DNA of 64,000 nt, from positions 1 to 64,000 of the forward strand of contig NZ_VTRS01000001.1 of assembly GCF_008641065.1 (NCBI RefSeq). The letters are read 5' to 3'. Below the pieces are notes generated by a model. The model saw only the letters and a program-made list of their open reading frames with translations, ran no database searches and was not told the origin of the DNA. A program made the translations under genes and the position numbers. This document shows positions 42,139-52,303 of the stretch, piece by piece; position 1 is the first letter of the stretch, and each line of letters starts with the position of its first letter. Origin of the DNA: Rhabdaerophilum calidifontis. GTDB lineage: Bacteria > Pseudomonadota > Alphaproteobacteria > Rhizobiales > Beijerinckiaceae.

Positions 42139-42900
42139 TCACAGACCCGGAAGGCGGATCCCCGCCGCGCGGCGCAGCAGATCGAGCGCGATCAGCGTCA
42201 GCAGCGCCTTGAGAACCGCCTGGAACAGGGCCTCCGACATCCGGTTGAGCAGCCGCGTTCCAAGCACGGTGCCGACGAAGCCCGCGACGATCATCGCCGC
42301 GATCAGCGGCAGCCACGGCACCAGCGCGATGCCGATCGCCGTGAAGGCAATGACCTTGAGCCCGTGCTGGATCGTCATCATCACCGCCTGATTGGCGATG
42401 ATGCCCCTGCGGTCGAGGCGGTATTGCATCAGCACCGCCTGGATGAAGGGCCCCGTCGCGCCAACGAACATCGTCAGAACGGAGGAGATGGCGCCGCCGA
42501 CGAGCATGCCCGTCCGTTCGAGGCCGGGGATGCGCGGCTTCGGCACCCAGACCATCATCAGGATGAAAAGCCCCATCAGCGCCAGCAGCGCCCGCTCCGG
42601 CACGCTGGTGAAGATCAGCGCCCCGAATGCGACGCCGATGCCCGCGCCGATCACGAACTGGCGGACGAGCGGCCAGTTCGCGTGCCGGCGTTGCAGAATC
42701 GCGCGGCCGAGATTGGAGCCGAGCTGGACCACGCCATGCACCGCAACGATGACATTCGGCGGCACCGTGCCGGCCAGCGCGCCGAGCATCGCCACCCCGC
42801 CGCCGATCCCAAAGGCAGCGGTGAGCGCCGAGGTGAGGAACGAAACCGCGATCAGCAGCGCGGCGGTGAGCCCGTCGACACCCGGCGGCAGGAACGTCAT
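42139..42900 (-). CDS. TauE/SafE (TSUP) family permease
   Basis: A 253-aa membrane protein with about seven to eight helices and the internal two-fold repeat of the TSUP family. The first half has SFLTSALTAAFGIGGGVAMLGALAG, where GIGGG is the family's glycine motif; the second half has AISSVLTMFVGATGPF. Members export or import sulfur compounds (sulfite, sulfoacetate) or 2-oxo acids; the substrate is unknown here. It is downstream of the SAF-domain oxidoreductase on the same strand (43-base gap). Its stop abuts the stop of the convergent DsbA-like gene, leaving no spacer for a terminator. Confidence 0.88.
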   Translation of the reverse strand: MTFLPPGVDGLTAALLIAVSFLTSALTAAFGIGGGVAMLGALAGTVPPNVIVAVHGVVQLGSNLGRAILQRRHANWPLVRQFVIGAGIGVAFGALIFTSVPERALLALMGLFILMMVWVPKPRIPGLERTGMLVGGAISSVLTMFVGATGPFIQAVLMQYRLDRRGIIANQAVMMTIQHGLKVIAFTAIGIALVPWLPLIAAMIVAGFVGTVLGTRLLNRMSEALFQAVLKALLTLIALDLLRRAAGIRLPGL

Positions 42901-42943
42901 CGCCGCGCCCTCCCCTCCTGCTCCCGGGTGGCGAGCGCCGGAA

Positions 42944-44275
42944 TCATCCCCACAGCGCCGCCTCCATTGCCATGCGCATGCGCATCAGCGGCGCCTCCTC
43001 ATCGAGCGCCACCCGGTCCCGGGTGATCAGCGCCCCTTTGGCGATCGGCGCCGTGACTCGGCCGCCATGCAGGAGCCCGACCGGCCAGGCGCGGGCGGCG
43101 CGGGCCTCCTCCGCCATCATCGCGAAGGAGCGGTAGCAGGTTTCGCCGATGGCATCGAGGATCTCGCCCGGCTTCAGGTCGCGCTTGGCGCGCGCGCAGA
43201 CCTCGGCCACCGGGCGTGGCAGCGGAAACATCTCCGCCTGGCCGTGAAGCACCGCGCGCGCCGCGGAGAGCGGCACTTCGAGGCTCGTGAGATGGTGCGG
43301 GCGATAGAAGGTGTAATAGGGCCCCTTGCCGCCCATCTTCAGGTCGTGCATCCGCTCCCGGAGGCGGGGATGCTCCATCTCCGCGACGACGAAGACGCCG
43401 GGCGCAACCCCCTTGCCCAAGGTGTAATCCACCACGCCCTTGCGGGAGAGGATGCCGCCATCCGCCACCGGCACCAGCACCGTGTCGAGGGTCTCGAGCG
43501 TCGCCTCGGGGCCGTGCATGCCCGGCACGTCGAGCACGAGGCCGGTGGCGTTGGCGATGGCGCTCATCTCCACCATGGTCTTCGAGCCGTCCACGAACTC
43601 GACCAGCATGCGCGGATTCATGTTCCGGCGCCGCGCCTCCTCGCGGTAATCGTCCGGCACGGCATCGGGATTGAACGGGTTGTTCTTGCCCTTGCCGGCG
43701 GCGACGACCGGATAGCCGAGGGCGGTGACGAAATTGATCAGTTCCATCGTCGCGGTCGGCTCGTCGCCGGCGCCGATCGTGTAGACGACGCCGGCTTTGT
43801 CCGCCTCGGCCTTCAGATAGGGCCCGATGGTGACATCCGCCTCGACATTCATCATCACGAGATGCTTTCCGGCGCGGATCGTCGCGAGCCCGATCTCGGC
43901 GCCGGCGGCGGGCCGGCCGGTCGCGTCGATGACGACATCAACGAGGCCCGAGCGCAGCATGACATGCGCGTCGTCGATGATGGCGATGCGCCCGGCCTCG
44001 ATGGCGGAATCCAGCGCCGGCAACCCGTCGACCGGCGCGGCGATGCCGGGATCATGCCGCGCGATGCGGATCGCCTCCAGCGCGTTGCGGCCGCTGCGAT
44101 CGGCGATGGCCGCGACGCGCAGGCCGCGCATCCGCGCGATCTGCGTCACGAGATCGGTGCCCATCTCGCCGCATCCGACGATCCCCACCCGGATCGGTCG
44201 GCCCTCGGCCTCGCGCGCGGCAAGGTCCGCCGCGAGCCCGCGCGCGGCGACATTGCTCGGATTTCCCCCCGTCAT
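42944..44275 (-). CDS. Homoserine-dehydrogenase-like NAD(P) oxidoreductase with C-terminal SAF domain
   Basis: A 443-aa protein. Residues about 25-40 give the Rossmann motif VGIVGCGEMGTDLV. The following domain (IDATGRPAAGAEIGLATIRAGKHLVMMNVEADV) is like NAD-binding domains of homoserine dehydrogenase and Gfo-type enzymes, with the catalytic region around YTIGAGDEPTATMEL. The C-terminal 60 residues (PVGLLHGGRVTAPIAKGALITRDRVAL) form a SAF domain, as in sialic acid synthase and altronate dehydratase. This architecture recurs in sugar-acid catabolic clusters, but the substrate is not established. The ATG at 44275 has GGGAAGG upstream; a TTG further up is rejected. It lies downstream of pyc (78-base gap). 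Confidence 0.8.
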   Translation of the reverse strand: MTGGNPSNVAARGLAADLAAREAEGRPIRVGIVGCGEMGTDLVTQIARMRGLRVAAIADRSGRNALEAIRIARHDPGIAAPVDGLPALDSAIEAGRIAIIDDAHVMLRSGLVDVVIDATGRPAAGAEIGLATIRAGKHLVMMNVEADVTIGPYLKAEADKAGVVYTIGAGDEPTATMELINFVTALGYPVVAAGKGKNNPFNPDAVPDDYREEARRRNMNPRMLVEFVDGSKTMVEMSAIANATGLVLDVPGMHGPEATLETLDTVLVPVADGGILSRKGVVDYTLGKGVAPGVFVVAEMEHPRLRERMHDLKMGGKGPYYTFYRPHHLTSLEVPLSAARAVLHGQAEMFPLPRPVAEVCARAKRDLKPGEILDAIGETCYRSFAMMAEEARAARAWPVGLLHGGRVTAPIAKGALITRDRVALDEEAPLMRMRMAMEAALWG

Positions 44276-44353
44276 GCCGGCCTTCCCGTTGCCATCCGAT
44301 CCGGAGGGAGACGTTTCGCGCCCGCCTGTCAATCGAAAACGATGCCGCGGGGC

Positions 44354-47300
44354 TCAGGCCAGAACGAGCAGCAGATCCTTGGCATCGACCTGGGCATGCG
44401 GCTTGACGAGGATTTCGGCGACCCTGCCATCCGCCGGGGCGTGGATGGCGGTTTCCATCTTCATCGCCTCCAGCGTCATCAGAACATCCCCGGCCTTCAC
44501 CGCCTGCCCGGTCTCGACCGCGATCGCCGAGACCGAGCCCGGCATCGGCGCCGAGACATGGCGGGCATTGCCCTCCTCGGCCTTGCGGCGCGCCACCACC
44601 TTGGCCGCCGCCGCGCGGTTCGGAACCTTGATAATGCGCGGCTGGCCATTGAGTTCGAAGAAGACGCGGACCTGACCGTCCTCATCGGTCTCCCCGATCG
44701 TCTGGAGGCGGATGATCAGCGATTTCCCGCGCTCGATCTCGATATTGGCCTCATCGCCCGGCTTCATGCCGTAGAAGAAGATCGGGGTCGGCAGCACCGA
44801 GACCGGGCCGTAGCGCTCCTGGAGTACGGCGAAATCCGTGAAGACCTTCGGATACATCATGCCGGAGGCAAGGTCCTCGTCATCGACCGGCCGGCCGATC
44901 CGCCGTTCGAGTTCGGCACGCGCGGCGTCGAAATCGGCCGGCTCGAGCAGCGAGCCCGGCCGCACCGTGATCGGCTTCTCGCCCTTGAGCACCTTCTTCT
45001 GGAGATCGGCGGGCCAGCCGCCCGGCGGCTGGCCGAGATCGCCGCGCAGCATCTCGACCACGGAGGCCGGAAAGGCGACGTCGCGGGCAGGATCGCGGAT
45101 ATCCTCCGCGGACAGCCCCTGGCTGACCATCATCAGCGCGAGATCGCCGACCACTTTCGAGGAGGGCGTGACCTTGACGATGTCGCCGAAGAGATCGTTT
45201 GCGGCGCGATAGGCGCGCGCGACCTCGTGCCAGCGCGTCTCGAGCCCCAGCGCGCGCGCCTGCTCCTTGAGATTGGTGAACTGCCCGCCCGGCATCTCGT
45301 GCAGATAGACCTCCGAGGCGCCGCATTTGAGATCGCTCTCGAAGGCGGCGTATTGCGTGCGCACCGCCTCCCAGTAGAACGAGATCTGGCGGATCGCCTC
45401 CGGATCGAGCCCGGTGCCGCGCGTGGTGAAGGCCAGCGCCTCGACGATCGAGCCCAGGCAGGGCTGCGAGGTGGTGCCGGACATCGCATCCATCGCGGCA
45501 TCCACCGCGTCGATCCCGGCCTCCACCGCGGCGAGGATCGAGGCGGCGGCGATGCCGGACGTGTCATGCGTGTGGAAATGGACCGGCAGCCCGACCTCCT
45601 CCTTCAGCGCCTTGACGAGGATGCGCGCCGCGGCCGGCTTGAGTAGCCCCGCCATGTCCTTGAGGCCGAGAATGTGACAACCGGCCTTCTCTAGTTCCTT
45701 GGCCAGGTCGACGTAATAGCGGATCGGGTATTTGGCGCGGTTGGGGTCGAGGATATCGCCCGTATAGCAGATGGCGCCCTCGCAGAGCCGGCCGGAGCGG
45801 AGCACCGCGTCGATGGCGACGCGCATGTTCTCCACCCAGTTGAGGCAATCGAAGACGCGAAACAGGTCCATGCCCGCCTTCGCCGCCTGATCGACGAAAT
45901 CCCGCACCACATTGTCGGGATAATTGGTGTAGCCGACGCCGTTCGCGCCCCGCAGCAGCATCTGGGTGAGGATGTTCGGCACCCGCTCGCGGATCAGCCG
46001 CAGCCGCTCCCACGGATCCTCCTGGAGGAAGCGCATCGCGACATCGAAGGTCGCGCCGCCCCAGCATTCGAGCGAGAGGAGCTGCGGCAGGCCGCGCGCA
46101 TAGGCCGGCGCGATCGCGGCGATGTCGAAGGTGCGCATGCGGGTCGCGAGCAGCGATTGATGCGCGTCGCGCATGGTCGTGTCGGTGATGAGCACGCGCC
46201 GCTCGCCGCGCATCCATTCGGCGAACCCCTTTGGGCCGAGTTCGTCGAGCTTCTGGCGCGTGCCGGAAACGATATCCGCTTCGGATGCGGCGGCGAAGCG
46301 CGGCACTTCCGGCGCCCGCGCATCGGCCGGCGGGCGCGGCCGCTCGCGCGTCTCGGGATGCCCGTTCACGGTGACATCGGCGATATAGGTCAGAAGCTTG
46401 GTCGCGCGGTCCTTGCGCCGCTCCTGGGTGAAGAGCTCCGGCGTCTCGTCGATGAAGCGCGTCGTATATTCCCCGGCGCGGAATTTCGGATGCCCCAGCA
46501 CCGCCTCGAGGAAGGTGAGGTTGGTCGCCACGCCGCGGATGCGGTATTCGCGCAGCGCCCTGTCCATCCGGGCGATGGCCTCCGCCGGCGTCGGCGCCCA
46601 GGCGGTGATCTTCTCGAGCATCGGATCGTAGAAGCGCGTCACGATCGCGCCGGAATAGGCCGTGCCGCCGTCGATGCGGATGCCGAAGCCCATCGCGCCG
46701 CGATAAGCGGTGATGCGGCCGTAATCGGGGATGAAATTGTTCTCGGGGTTCTCGGTGGTGATCCGGCATTGCAGGGCATGACCGTCGAGGCGGATGCCGG
46801 CCTGATCGGGGATGCCGATCTTCCAGGCGCCGTCTTCGCCCTTCTGGCCGATGGCGCCGCCTTCGAGGATGCGGATCTGCGCCTTGACGATGTCGAGGCC
46901 GGTCACGACCTCGGTCACGGTATGCTCGACCTGGATGCGCGGGTTGACCTCGATGAAGTAGAATTTCCCGGTATCGGCATCCATCAGGAACTCGACCGTG
47001 CCGGCGCCGACATAATCGGTGGCGCGGCCGATGCGCAGGGCGGCACCGCAGAGCGCCTGGCGCGTCGCCGCGTCGAGATAGGGCGCCGGCGCGCGCTCGA
47101 TGACCTTCTGGTTGCGCCTCTGGATCGAGCAATCGCGCTCGAAGAGATGGACGAGATTGCCGTGCCGGTCGCCGAGGATCTGCACCTCGACATGGCGGGC
47201 GCGGCGCACCAGCTTTTCGAGATAGACCTCGTCCTTGCCGAAGGCGGCGCGCGCCTCGCGCTTGGCGGTGAAGACCGCGTCGAGAAGCTGGTCCTCGCTC

Positions 47301-47839
47301 TCGATCGCGCGCATGCCGCGGCCGCCCCCGCCCCAGCTCGCCTTCAGCATCACCGGATAGCCGATCCCCGCCGCAAGCCGCAGGATGGTCTCGGCATCGT
47401 CCGGGAGCGGCGGCGTCGCCGGCATCACCGGCACATCGACCGAGATCGCGAGGTTGCGCGCATCGACCTTGTTGCCGAGCTGGCGAAGCGTCTCGGGCGA
47501 GGGGCCGATGAACAGGATTCCGGCTTCCGCGCAGGCTTCCGCGAATTCCGGGCTCTCCGAAAGAAAGCCATAGCCGGGATGGATGGCATCCGCGTTCGCC
47601 TCGCGCGCGACGCGGATCACCTCGGAAATCGAGAGATAGGCTTCGAGCGGGCCGAGCGGCTTCGCGAGATGCGGGCCGCGCCCGACGAGATAGGCCTCAT
47701 CCGCCTTGAAGCGATGGAGGGAGAGCTTGTCCTCCTCCGCATAGATGGCGATCGTGCGGATGCCGAGTTCGGTCGCGGCACGGAAGACCCGGATCGCGAT
47801 CTCCGAACGGTTGGCAACCAGCAATCGACGCACCGGCAT
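44354..47839 (-). CDS. pyc: Pyruvate carboxylase
   Basis: An 1161-aa biotin enzyme making oxaloacetate from pyruvate, the main anaplerotic step on lactate, pyruvate and sugars. In order: biotin carboxylase with ATP-grasp (KASWGGGGRGMRAIE near residue 150), carboxyltransferase (TMRDAHQSLLATRMRTFD near 560, FHTHDTSGIAAAS near 765), PC tetramerisation region and a C-terminal biotinyl domain with Lys1127 in LEAMKMETAIHAP. The ATG at 47839 (MPVRRLLVANRSEIAIRVF) is the conserved start; the open frame extends 11 codons further without support. Alphaproteobacterial pyc is often acetyl-CoA activated. Confidence 0.97.
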   Translation of the reverse strand: MPVRRLLVANRSEIAIRVFRAATELGIRTIAIYAEEDKLSLHRFKADEAYLVGRGPHLAKPLGPLEAYLSISEVIRVAREANADAIHPGYGFLSESPEFAEACAEAGILFIGPSPETLRQLGNKVDARNLAISVDVPVMPATPPLPDDAETILRLAAGIGYPVMLKASWGGGGRGMRAIESEDQLLDAVFTAKREARAAFGKDEVYLEKLVRRARHVEVQILGDRHGNLVHLFERDCSIQRRNQKVIERAPAPYLDAATRQALCGAALRIGRATDYVGAGTVEFLMDADTGKFYFIEVNPRIQVEHTVTEVVTGLDIVKAQIRILEGGAIGQKGEDGAWKIGIPDQAGIRLDGHALQCRITTENPENNFIPDYGRITAYRGAMGFGIRIDGGTAYSGAIVTRFYDPMLEKITAWAPTPAEAIARMDRALREYRIRGVATNLTFLEAVLGHPKFRAGEYTTRFIDETPELFTQERRKDRATKLLTYIADVTVNGHPETRERPRPPADARAPEVPRFAAASEADIVSGTRQKLDELGPKGFAEWMRGERRVLITDTTMRDAHQSLLATRMRTFDIAAIAPAYARGLPQLLSLECWGGATFDVAMRFLQEDPWERLRLIRERVPNILTQMLLRGANGVGYTNYPDNVVRDFVDQAAKAGMDLFRVFDCLNWVENMRVAIDAVLRSGRLCEGAICYTGDILDPNRAKYPIRYYVDLAKELEKAGCHILGLKDMAGLLKPAAARILVKALKEEVGLPVHFHTHDTSGIAAASILAAVEAGIDAVDAAMDAMSGTTSQPCLGSIVEALAFTTRGTGLDPEAIRQISFYWEAVRTQYAAFESDLKCGASEVYLHEMPGGQFTNLKEQARALGLETRWHEVARAYRAANDLFGDIVKVTPSSKVVGDLALMMVSQGLSAEDIRDPARDVAFPASVVEMLRGDLGQPPGGWPADLQKKVLKGEKPITVRPGSLLEPADFDAARAELERRIGRPVDDEDLASGMMYPKVFTDFAVLQERYGPVSVLPTPIFFYGMKPGDEANIEIERGKSLIIRLQTIGETDEDGQVRVFFELNGQPRIIKVPNRAAAAKVVARRKAEEGNARHVSAPMPGSVSAIAVETGQAVKAGDVLMTLEAMKMETAIHAPADGRVAEILVKPHAQVDAKDLLLVLA

Positions 47840-47985
47840 CTCGAACTCCCCCGTCCCGCCGCATCGCAGCATGACACAGCTTCCGCGTATTCAAAGACGC
47901 GTTCGCCGGAGTCGACCCGGTGAGAATTGCGTTTTGCGCATGCCGGGCATCCTGATGCGGAATGCCTGCGCCGGCAACCCGCCGC

Positions 47986-48738
47986 TCAATGGATATGGCT
48001 GCCGCCGTTGATGTCGATCTCCGCGCCGGTGACATAGGCCGAGAGCGGCGAGGCGAGAAACAGAACGCAGCCGGCAACCTCCTCCGCGGTTCCGATCCGC
48101 CCCATCGGAATCGATTTCAGGATCTCGGCGCGCCGCTCGGGCGTCAGCGCGCCGCCGGTGATGTCGGTGTCGATCATCGAGGGGCAGATGGCGTTGACCC
48201 GGATATTGTCCGGGCCGAGTTCGCGCGCGCAAGCCTTGGTGTAGCCGAGCACCGCGCCCTTGGCGGCGGAATAATGCGAGCCGCCGAACACGCCGCCGCC
48301 GCGTTGTGCGGAGACGGAAGACATGTTGACGATCGAGCCGGATTTCTGCGACCGCATCGCCGGCACCACGGCCTGGGTCATGTGCAGCGTGCCGCGCATG
48401 TTGATATCAAAAACCCGGTCATAGGTTGCGTCGTCGACCTCCATCAGACGCTGCGGCGAGGTGATGCCGGCATTGTTGACGAGGATGTCGATGCGGCCAT
48501 GCCGCGCCAGAACGCGCTGGGCGGCCTTCTCGCATTGCGCACGGCGCGTGACGTCGCAGCGCAGCGCGAAATGGCCGCGCCCCTTGAGGCTGCGCACAGC
48601 CTCGCGCGCGGCGTCGAGATCGATATCGAGGATCGCGACCCGCGCACCATGCTCGGCAAGGAGCCGTGCGGCGGCGAGACCCAGCCCGCGCCGCGACGCC
48701 GCGCCCGTGACAATGGCGACCTGACCTTTGACCAGCAT
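47986..48738 (-). CDS. Short-chain dehydrogenase/reductase of the 48-57 kb catabolic cluster
   Basis: A 250-aa classical SDR. The cofactor loop VAIVTGAASRRGLGLAAARLL, the structural NNAG (in ILVNNAGITSP), the catalytic Ser in NMSSVSAQ and the YxxxK in SHYSAAKGA are present; an Asp in AILDIDLDAA favours NAD. The end TGAEIDINGGSHIH is family-typical. The start at 48738 has GGAGGGG. It is transcribed leftwards from an operator-bearing promoter that overlaps the end of the FadR-type regulator gene. A polyol or hydroxyacid dehydrogenase role fits the context of an ABC sugar/polyol importer and glycerol kinase. Confidence 0.92.
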   Translation of the reverse strand: MLVKGQVAIVTGAASRRGLGLAAARLLAEHGARVAILDIDLDAAREAVRSLKGRGHFALRCDVTRRAQCEKAAQRVLARHGRIDILVNNAGITSPQRLMEVDDATYDRVFDINMRGTLHMTQAVVPAMRSQKSGSIVNMSSVSAQRGGGVFGGSHYSAAKGAVLGYTKACARELGPDNIRVNAICPSMIDTDITGGALTPERRAEILKSIPMGRIGTAEEVAGCVLFLASPLSAYVTGAEIDINGGSHIH

Positions 48739-48784
48739 GCGGACCCCTCCTGTGCTCCCTGCGGCGGATTTCAACATGTCCGCC

Positions 48785-48822
48785 ATAATAGTATTATTAT
48801 TTTGTCGCCTATTCGGCGGCAA
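48785..48822 (-). promoter_or_regulatory. SDR promoter with palindromic ATAATA-G-TATTAT operator
   Basis: On the minus strand TTGCCG (48817-48822) and TAATAA (48794-48799) are 17 bases apart. The perfect 13-bp palindrome ATAATAGTATTAT (48785-48797) overlaps the -10. Its ATAGTAT core recurs at the gntR promoter, suggesting one regulator for both. The block is strikingly AT-rich for this genome. Confidence 0.55.
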
Positions 48823-49591
48823 ACTCCCTGCTTTCCGCACGCGCCCGGCCGGGCGCGCCGGCCCGCCGGAAGGCGGCCAGCGTGGCGCGCAGCGCATCCG
48901 CGACCAGGATCCGCGAGAGCTGCTCGGCCGTCTCGCCATCCTGCCGGCGGATCGCCTCCGCCAGGCGGCGATGATCCGAAAGCGGCACCACGAAATGCTC
49001 GATGGGTTGCATGCGCTGCATGCGCAGCGACCAGAGCAGCGTCGTCGCGACCACATCCTTGAGCGCCGCGATCGCGGCGTTGCCGGAGGCCTCGAACAGG
49101 GCATCGTGAAAAGCGAGGTCGTGGCGCATCGCCGCCTCGGTATAGGGCGGGGTCTCGATCATGCCCTCCAGCGCGGCTTCGATCCGCGCAAGCTGCCCCG
49201 ATGTTCTTCGCAATGCAGCAATTTTCGCGCATCCCGGCTCGACCAGCGCCCGCAGTTCGAACAGGTCGCGGATGAAATTCTCGTCCGCCGCCGAAGCCAG
49301 CGACCAGCGCAGAACGTCGGGGTCGAGCAGATGCCAGACATCCCGCGGCGCGACCCGGGTTCCACGCCGCGGCCGCGCCTCGATCAGCCCCTTGCCGGCG
49401 AGAAACCGTACCGCCTCGCGATAGGCGGTGCGCGAGGCCGAGATCTCGGCGCGCAGATCCTCCTCGTTGGGCACGAGCGCGCCGGCCGGCAGGGCGCCGG
49501 ACACGATGGCGACCGCAAGCCGCTGGGTGACCTGCGCGAACAGCGAATCGCGGCCGGCCTTGCCCACGCGCGTGGCGAAATCATCCTTCAT
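48809..49591 (-). CDS. FadR-subfamily GntR transcriptional regulator
   Basis: A 260-aa regulator. The N-terminal winged helix (about residues 15-82: [20 protein letters not shown] through [19 protein letters not shown] and the wing [16 protein letters not shown]) is followed by an FCD ligand-binding domain ([35 protein letters not shown] and [15 protein letters not shown], the last two carrying His metal ligands). FCD regulators sense sugar acids or organic acids, often uronates. It is divergent from the ABC operon and upstream of the SDR. ATAGTAT-type elements lie in front of itself and the SDR. Confidence 0.92.
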   Translation of the reverse strand: MKDDFATRVGKAGRDSLFAQVTQRLAVAIVSGALPAGALVPNEEDLRAEISASRTAYREAVRFLAGKGLIEARPRRGTRVAPRDVWHLLDPDVLRWSLASAADENFIRDLFELRALVEPGCAKIAALRRTSGQLARIEAALEGMIETPPYTEAAMRHDLAFHDALFEASGNAAIAALKDVVATTLLWSLRMQRMQPIEHFVVPLSDHRRLAEAIRRQDGETAEQLSRILVADALRATLAAFRRAGAPGRARAESREFAAE

Positions 49592-49642
49592 CGGGCCCTC
49601 AACCGGTCGCGGCCGCCACGCCGCTCTTGACAGGTCTGAAAT

Positions 49643-49670
49643 ATAGTATGACTTTTTCATGCGCTGGCAA
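49643..49670 (-). promoter_or_regulatory. gntR promoter with ATAGTAT element
   Basis: On the minus strand TTGCCA (49665-49670) and TACTAT (49643-49648) are 16 bases apart. ATATAGTATGA (49641-49651) overlaps the -10 and shares the ATAGTAT core of the SDR operator. A plus-strand TTGACA at 49627-49632 faces the ABC operon but has no good -10 at standard spacing. Confidence 0.5.
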
Positions 49671-49773
49671 TCGGAGGTTGGGCGGGTCAGCGCCTGCCGC
49701 CGGGCCGCGCCACCGGCATCCGGCCGCTGCATGCCGCGGGCGGCCCGGAAAAGGTCGCGTTCGGGAGGGGTTG

Positions 49774-50832
<1,059 letters not shown>

Positions 50833-50854
50833 GCGGGCGGAAGACCCACGAAAA

Positions 50855-50883
50855 CGGAACGGCGAGCCCGGAATCGCCGTCCG
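50855..50883 (+). other. Intercistronic stem-loop between the ATPase and binding-protein genes
   Basis: ACGGCGA (50859-50865) and TCGCCGT (50874-50880), extended by CGG/CCG with a one-base bulge, give a 10-bp stem with an 8-base loop in the 107-base gap. No T run follows, so it is more likely an RNA processing or stability element than a terminator. Confidence 0.4.
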
Positions 50884-50939
50884 AAGCCACCCGAAAACGG
50901 GGGCTGGCCGACATGGCCGCACAAAGGAGGAAACGAGGA

Positions 50940-52268
50940 ATGACCACCAATCGCCGTGGATTTCTGAAAGGGTCGGCCGCGCTCGGCGCCGGCGCGATGC
51001 TCGCGGGCTCCGGCCTCACCGAATGGGCGCGGGCCTGGGCGCAGGGCGCGCAATGGAAGCCGGAGGCCGGCGCCAAGCTCCAGCTCCTGCGCTGGAAGCG
51101 CTTCGTCCAATCCGAGGAAGACGCATTCATGAAGCTCGTCGAAGCCTTTACCAAGGCGACCGGCGTGCCGGTCAGCGTCATCAACGAATCGCTCGACGAC
51201 GTGCAGCCCAAGGCGTCAGTCGCCGCCAATACCAACCAGGGACCTGATCTCTTCTGGGGCCTCTATTCGCTGCCCCATCTCTTCCCCGAGAAGTGCATGG
51301 ACGTGACCGATGTCGCGGACTATCTCGGCAAGAAATACGGCGGCTGGATGGATTCCGCGAAAGCCTACGGCACGTCGAAAGGAAAGTGGATCGCCATTCC
51401 TGTCGGCTATAACGCCAATATCATCAACTATCGACAGTCGATGATCGAGGCCGCCGGCCACAAGACCTTCCCCGGCGATCTCGGCGGCTTCATGGATCTC
51501 ATGAAGAACCTGAAGGCCAAGGGAACACCCGGCGGGTTCGCGCTCGGCCGCGCTTCGGGCGACGGCAATGCCTGGGTGCATTGGGCGCTCTGGGCGCATG
51601 GCGGCAACCTCGTCGACAAGAACGACAAGGTGATCATCAACTCGCCCGAGACGCTGAAGGCGCTCGAATATGTCAAGGAACTCTCGACGCATTTCGCGCC
51701 GGGCACCGCCTCCTGGAACGACGCCTTCAACAACAAGGCGTTCCTGGCCGGGGAAATCTCCGTGACCAATAACGGCGTCTCGATCTACGCCGCCGCCAAG
51801 GCCGGGGCCGACAAGGACGCGAAGCTCAAGGAGATCGCGGCCGACATGAACCACGCCAACTGGCCCGTCGGCCCTGTCGGCCGGCCGACCGAGTTCCATA
51901 TCTGCTACCCGATGCTCGGGATGCGCTATTCCAAATTCCCCAACGCGGTGAAGGCGTTCCTCGCCTTCACCATGGAGGCGCAGAACTACAATCCCTGGCT
52001 CGAAGGGGCGGTCGCCTATCTGTCGCATCCGCTCAATGCCTATGATGCCAACAAGGTCTGGACATCCGATCCCAAGCTCACGCTTTGCAAGGATGCCGGC
52101 CGCCGCACCTTGCTCGCCGGCCATCTCGGCTCGGTGGGCGAGAAGGCGGCCTCGGCGCTCGCGGATTTCCTGATCCTCGACATGTTCGCGGCCGTCTGTG
52201 CCGGCTCGTCGAGCCCGAAGGACGCGATCGCGGTCGCGGAGCGCCAGGCGCGGCGCATCTACCGCTGA
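50940..52268 (+). CDS. Family 1 extracellular solute-binding protein (CUT1 ABC importer)
   Basis: A 442-aa periplasmic receptor. The Tat signal is classical: NRRGFLKGSAALGAGAMLAG, with cleavage near WAQ at about residue 36. The mature protein has the KLQLLRWKRFVQSEEDAFMKLVEAF start and DLFWGLYSLPHLFPEKCMDV region typical of family 1 carbohydrate-binding receptors. AGG AGG AAA upstream gives a strong ribosome site. A 12-bp perfect hairpin follows the stop. The ligand is not deducible; with GlpK and hydroxyacid dehydrogenases downstream, a polyol or glycerol derivative is a reasonable guess. Confidence 0.92.
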   Translation: MTTNRRGFLKGSAALGAGAMLAGSGLTEWARAWAQGAQWKPEAGAKLQLLRWKRFVQSEEDAFMKLVEAFTKATGVPVSVINESLDDVQPKASVAANTNQGPDLFWGLYSLPHLFPEKCMDVTDVADYLGKKYGGWMDSAKAYGTSKGKWIAIPVGYNANIINYRQSMIEAAGHKTFPGDLGGFMDLMKNLKAKGTPGGFALGRASGDGNAWVHWALWAHGGNLVDKNDKVIINSPETLKALEYVKELSTHFAPGTASWNDAFNNKAFLAGEISVTNNGVSIYAAAKAGADKDAKLKEIAADMNHANWPVGPVGRPTEFHICYPMLGMRYSKFPNAVKAFLAFTMEAQNYNPWLEGAVAYLSHPLNAYDANKVWTSDPKLTLCKDAGRRTLLAGHLGSVGEKAASALADFLILDMFAAVCAGSSSPKDAIAVAERQARRIYR

Positions 52269-52276
52269 GGCGAAGG

Positions 52277-52303
52277 ACACGGCCGGGCGGCCCGGCCGTG
52301 TCT
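52277..52303 (+). terminator. Strong hairpin after the CUT1 binding-protein gene
   Basis: GACACGGCCGGG (52277-52288) and CCCGGCCGTGTC (52292-52303) are perfect 12-bp complements around a 3-base loop, starting 8 bases past the stop. No T run follows. As in the dpp-type operon, it probably protects the binding-protein mRNA and reduces read-through into the permease genes. Confidence 0.72.

Noticed and set aside
42392-45646. 1084-aa open frame on the plus strand antisense to the SAF oxidoreductase and pyruvate carboxylase
   Set aside because: It is the shadow of two strongly supported minus-strand genes; His/Arg/Asp-rich low-information translation, no ribosome site.
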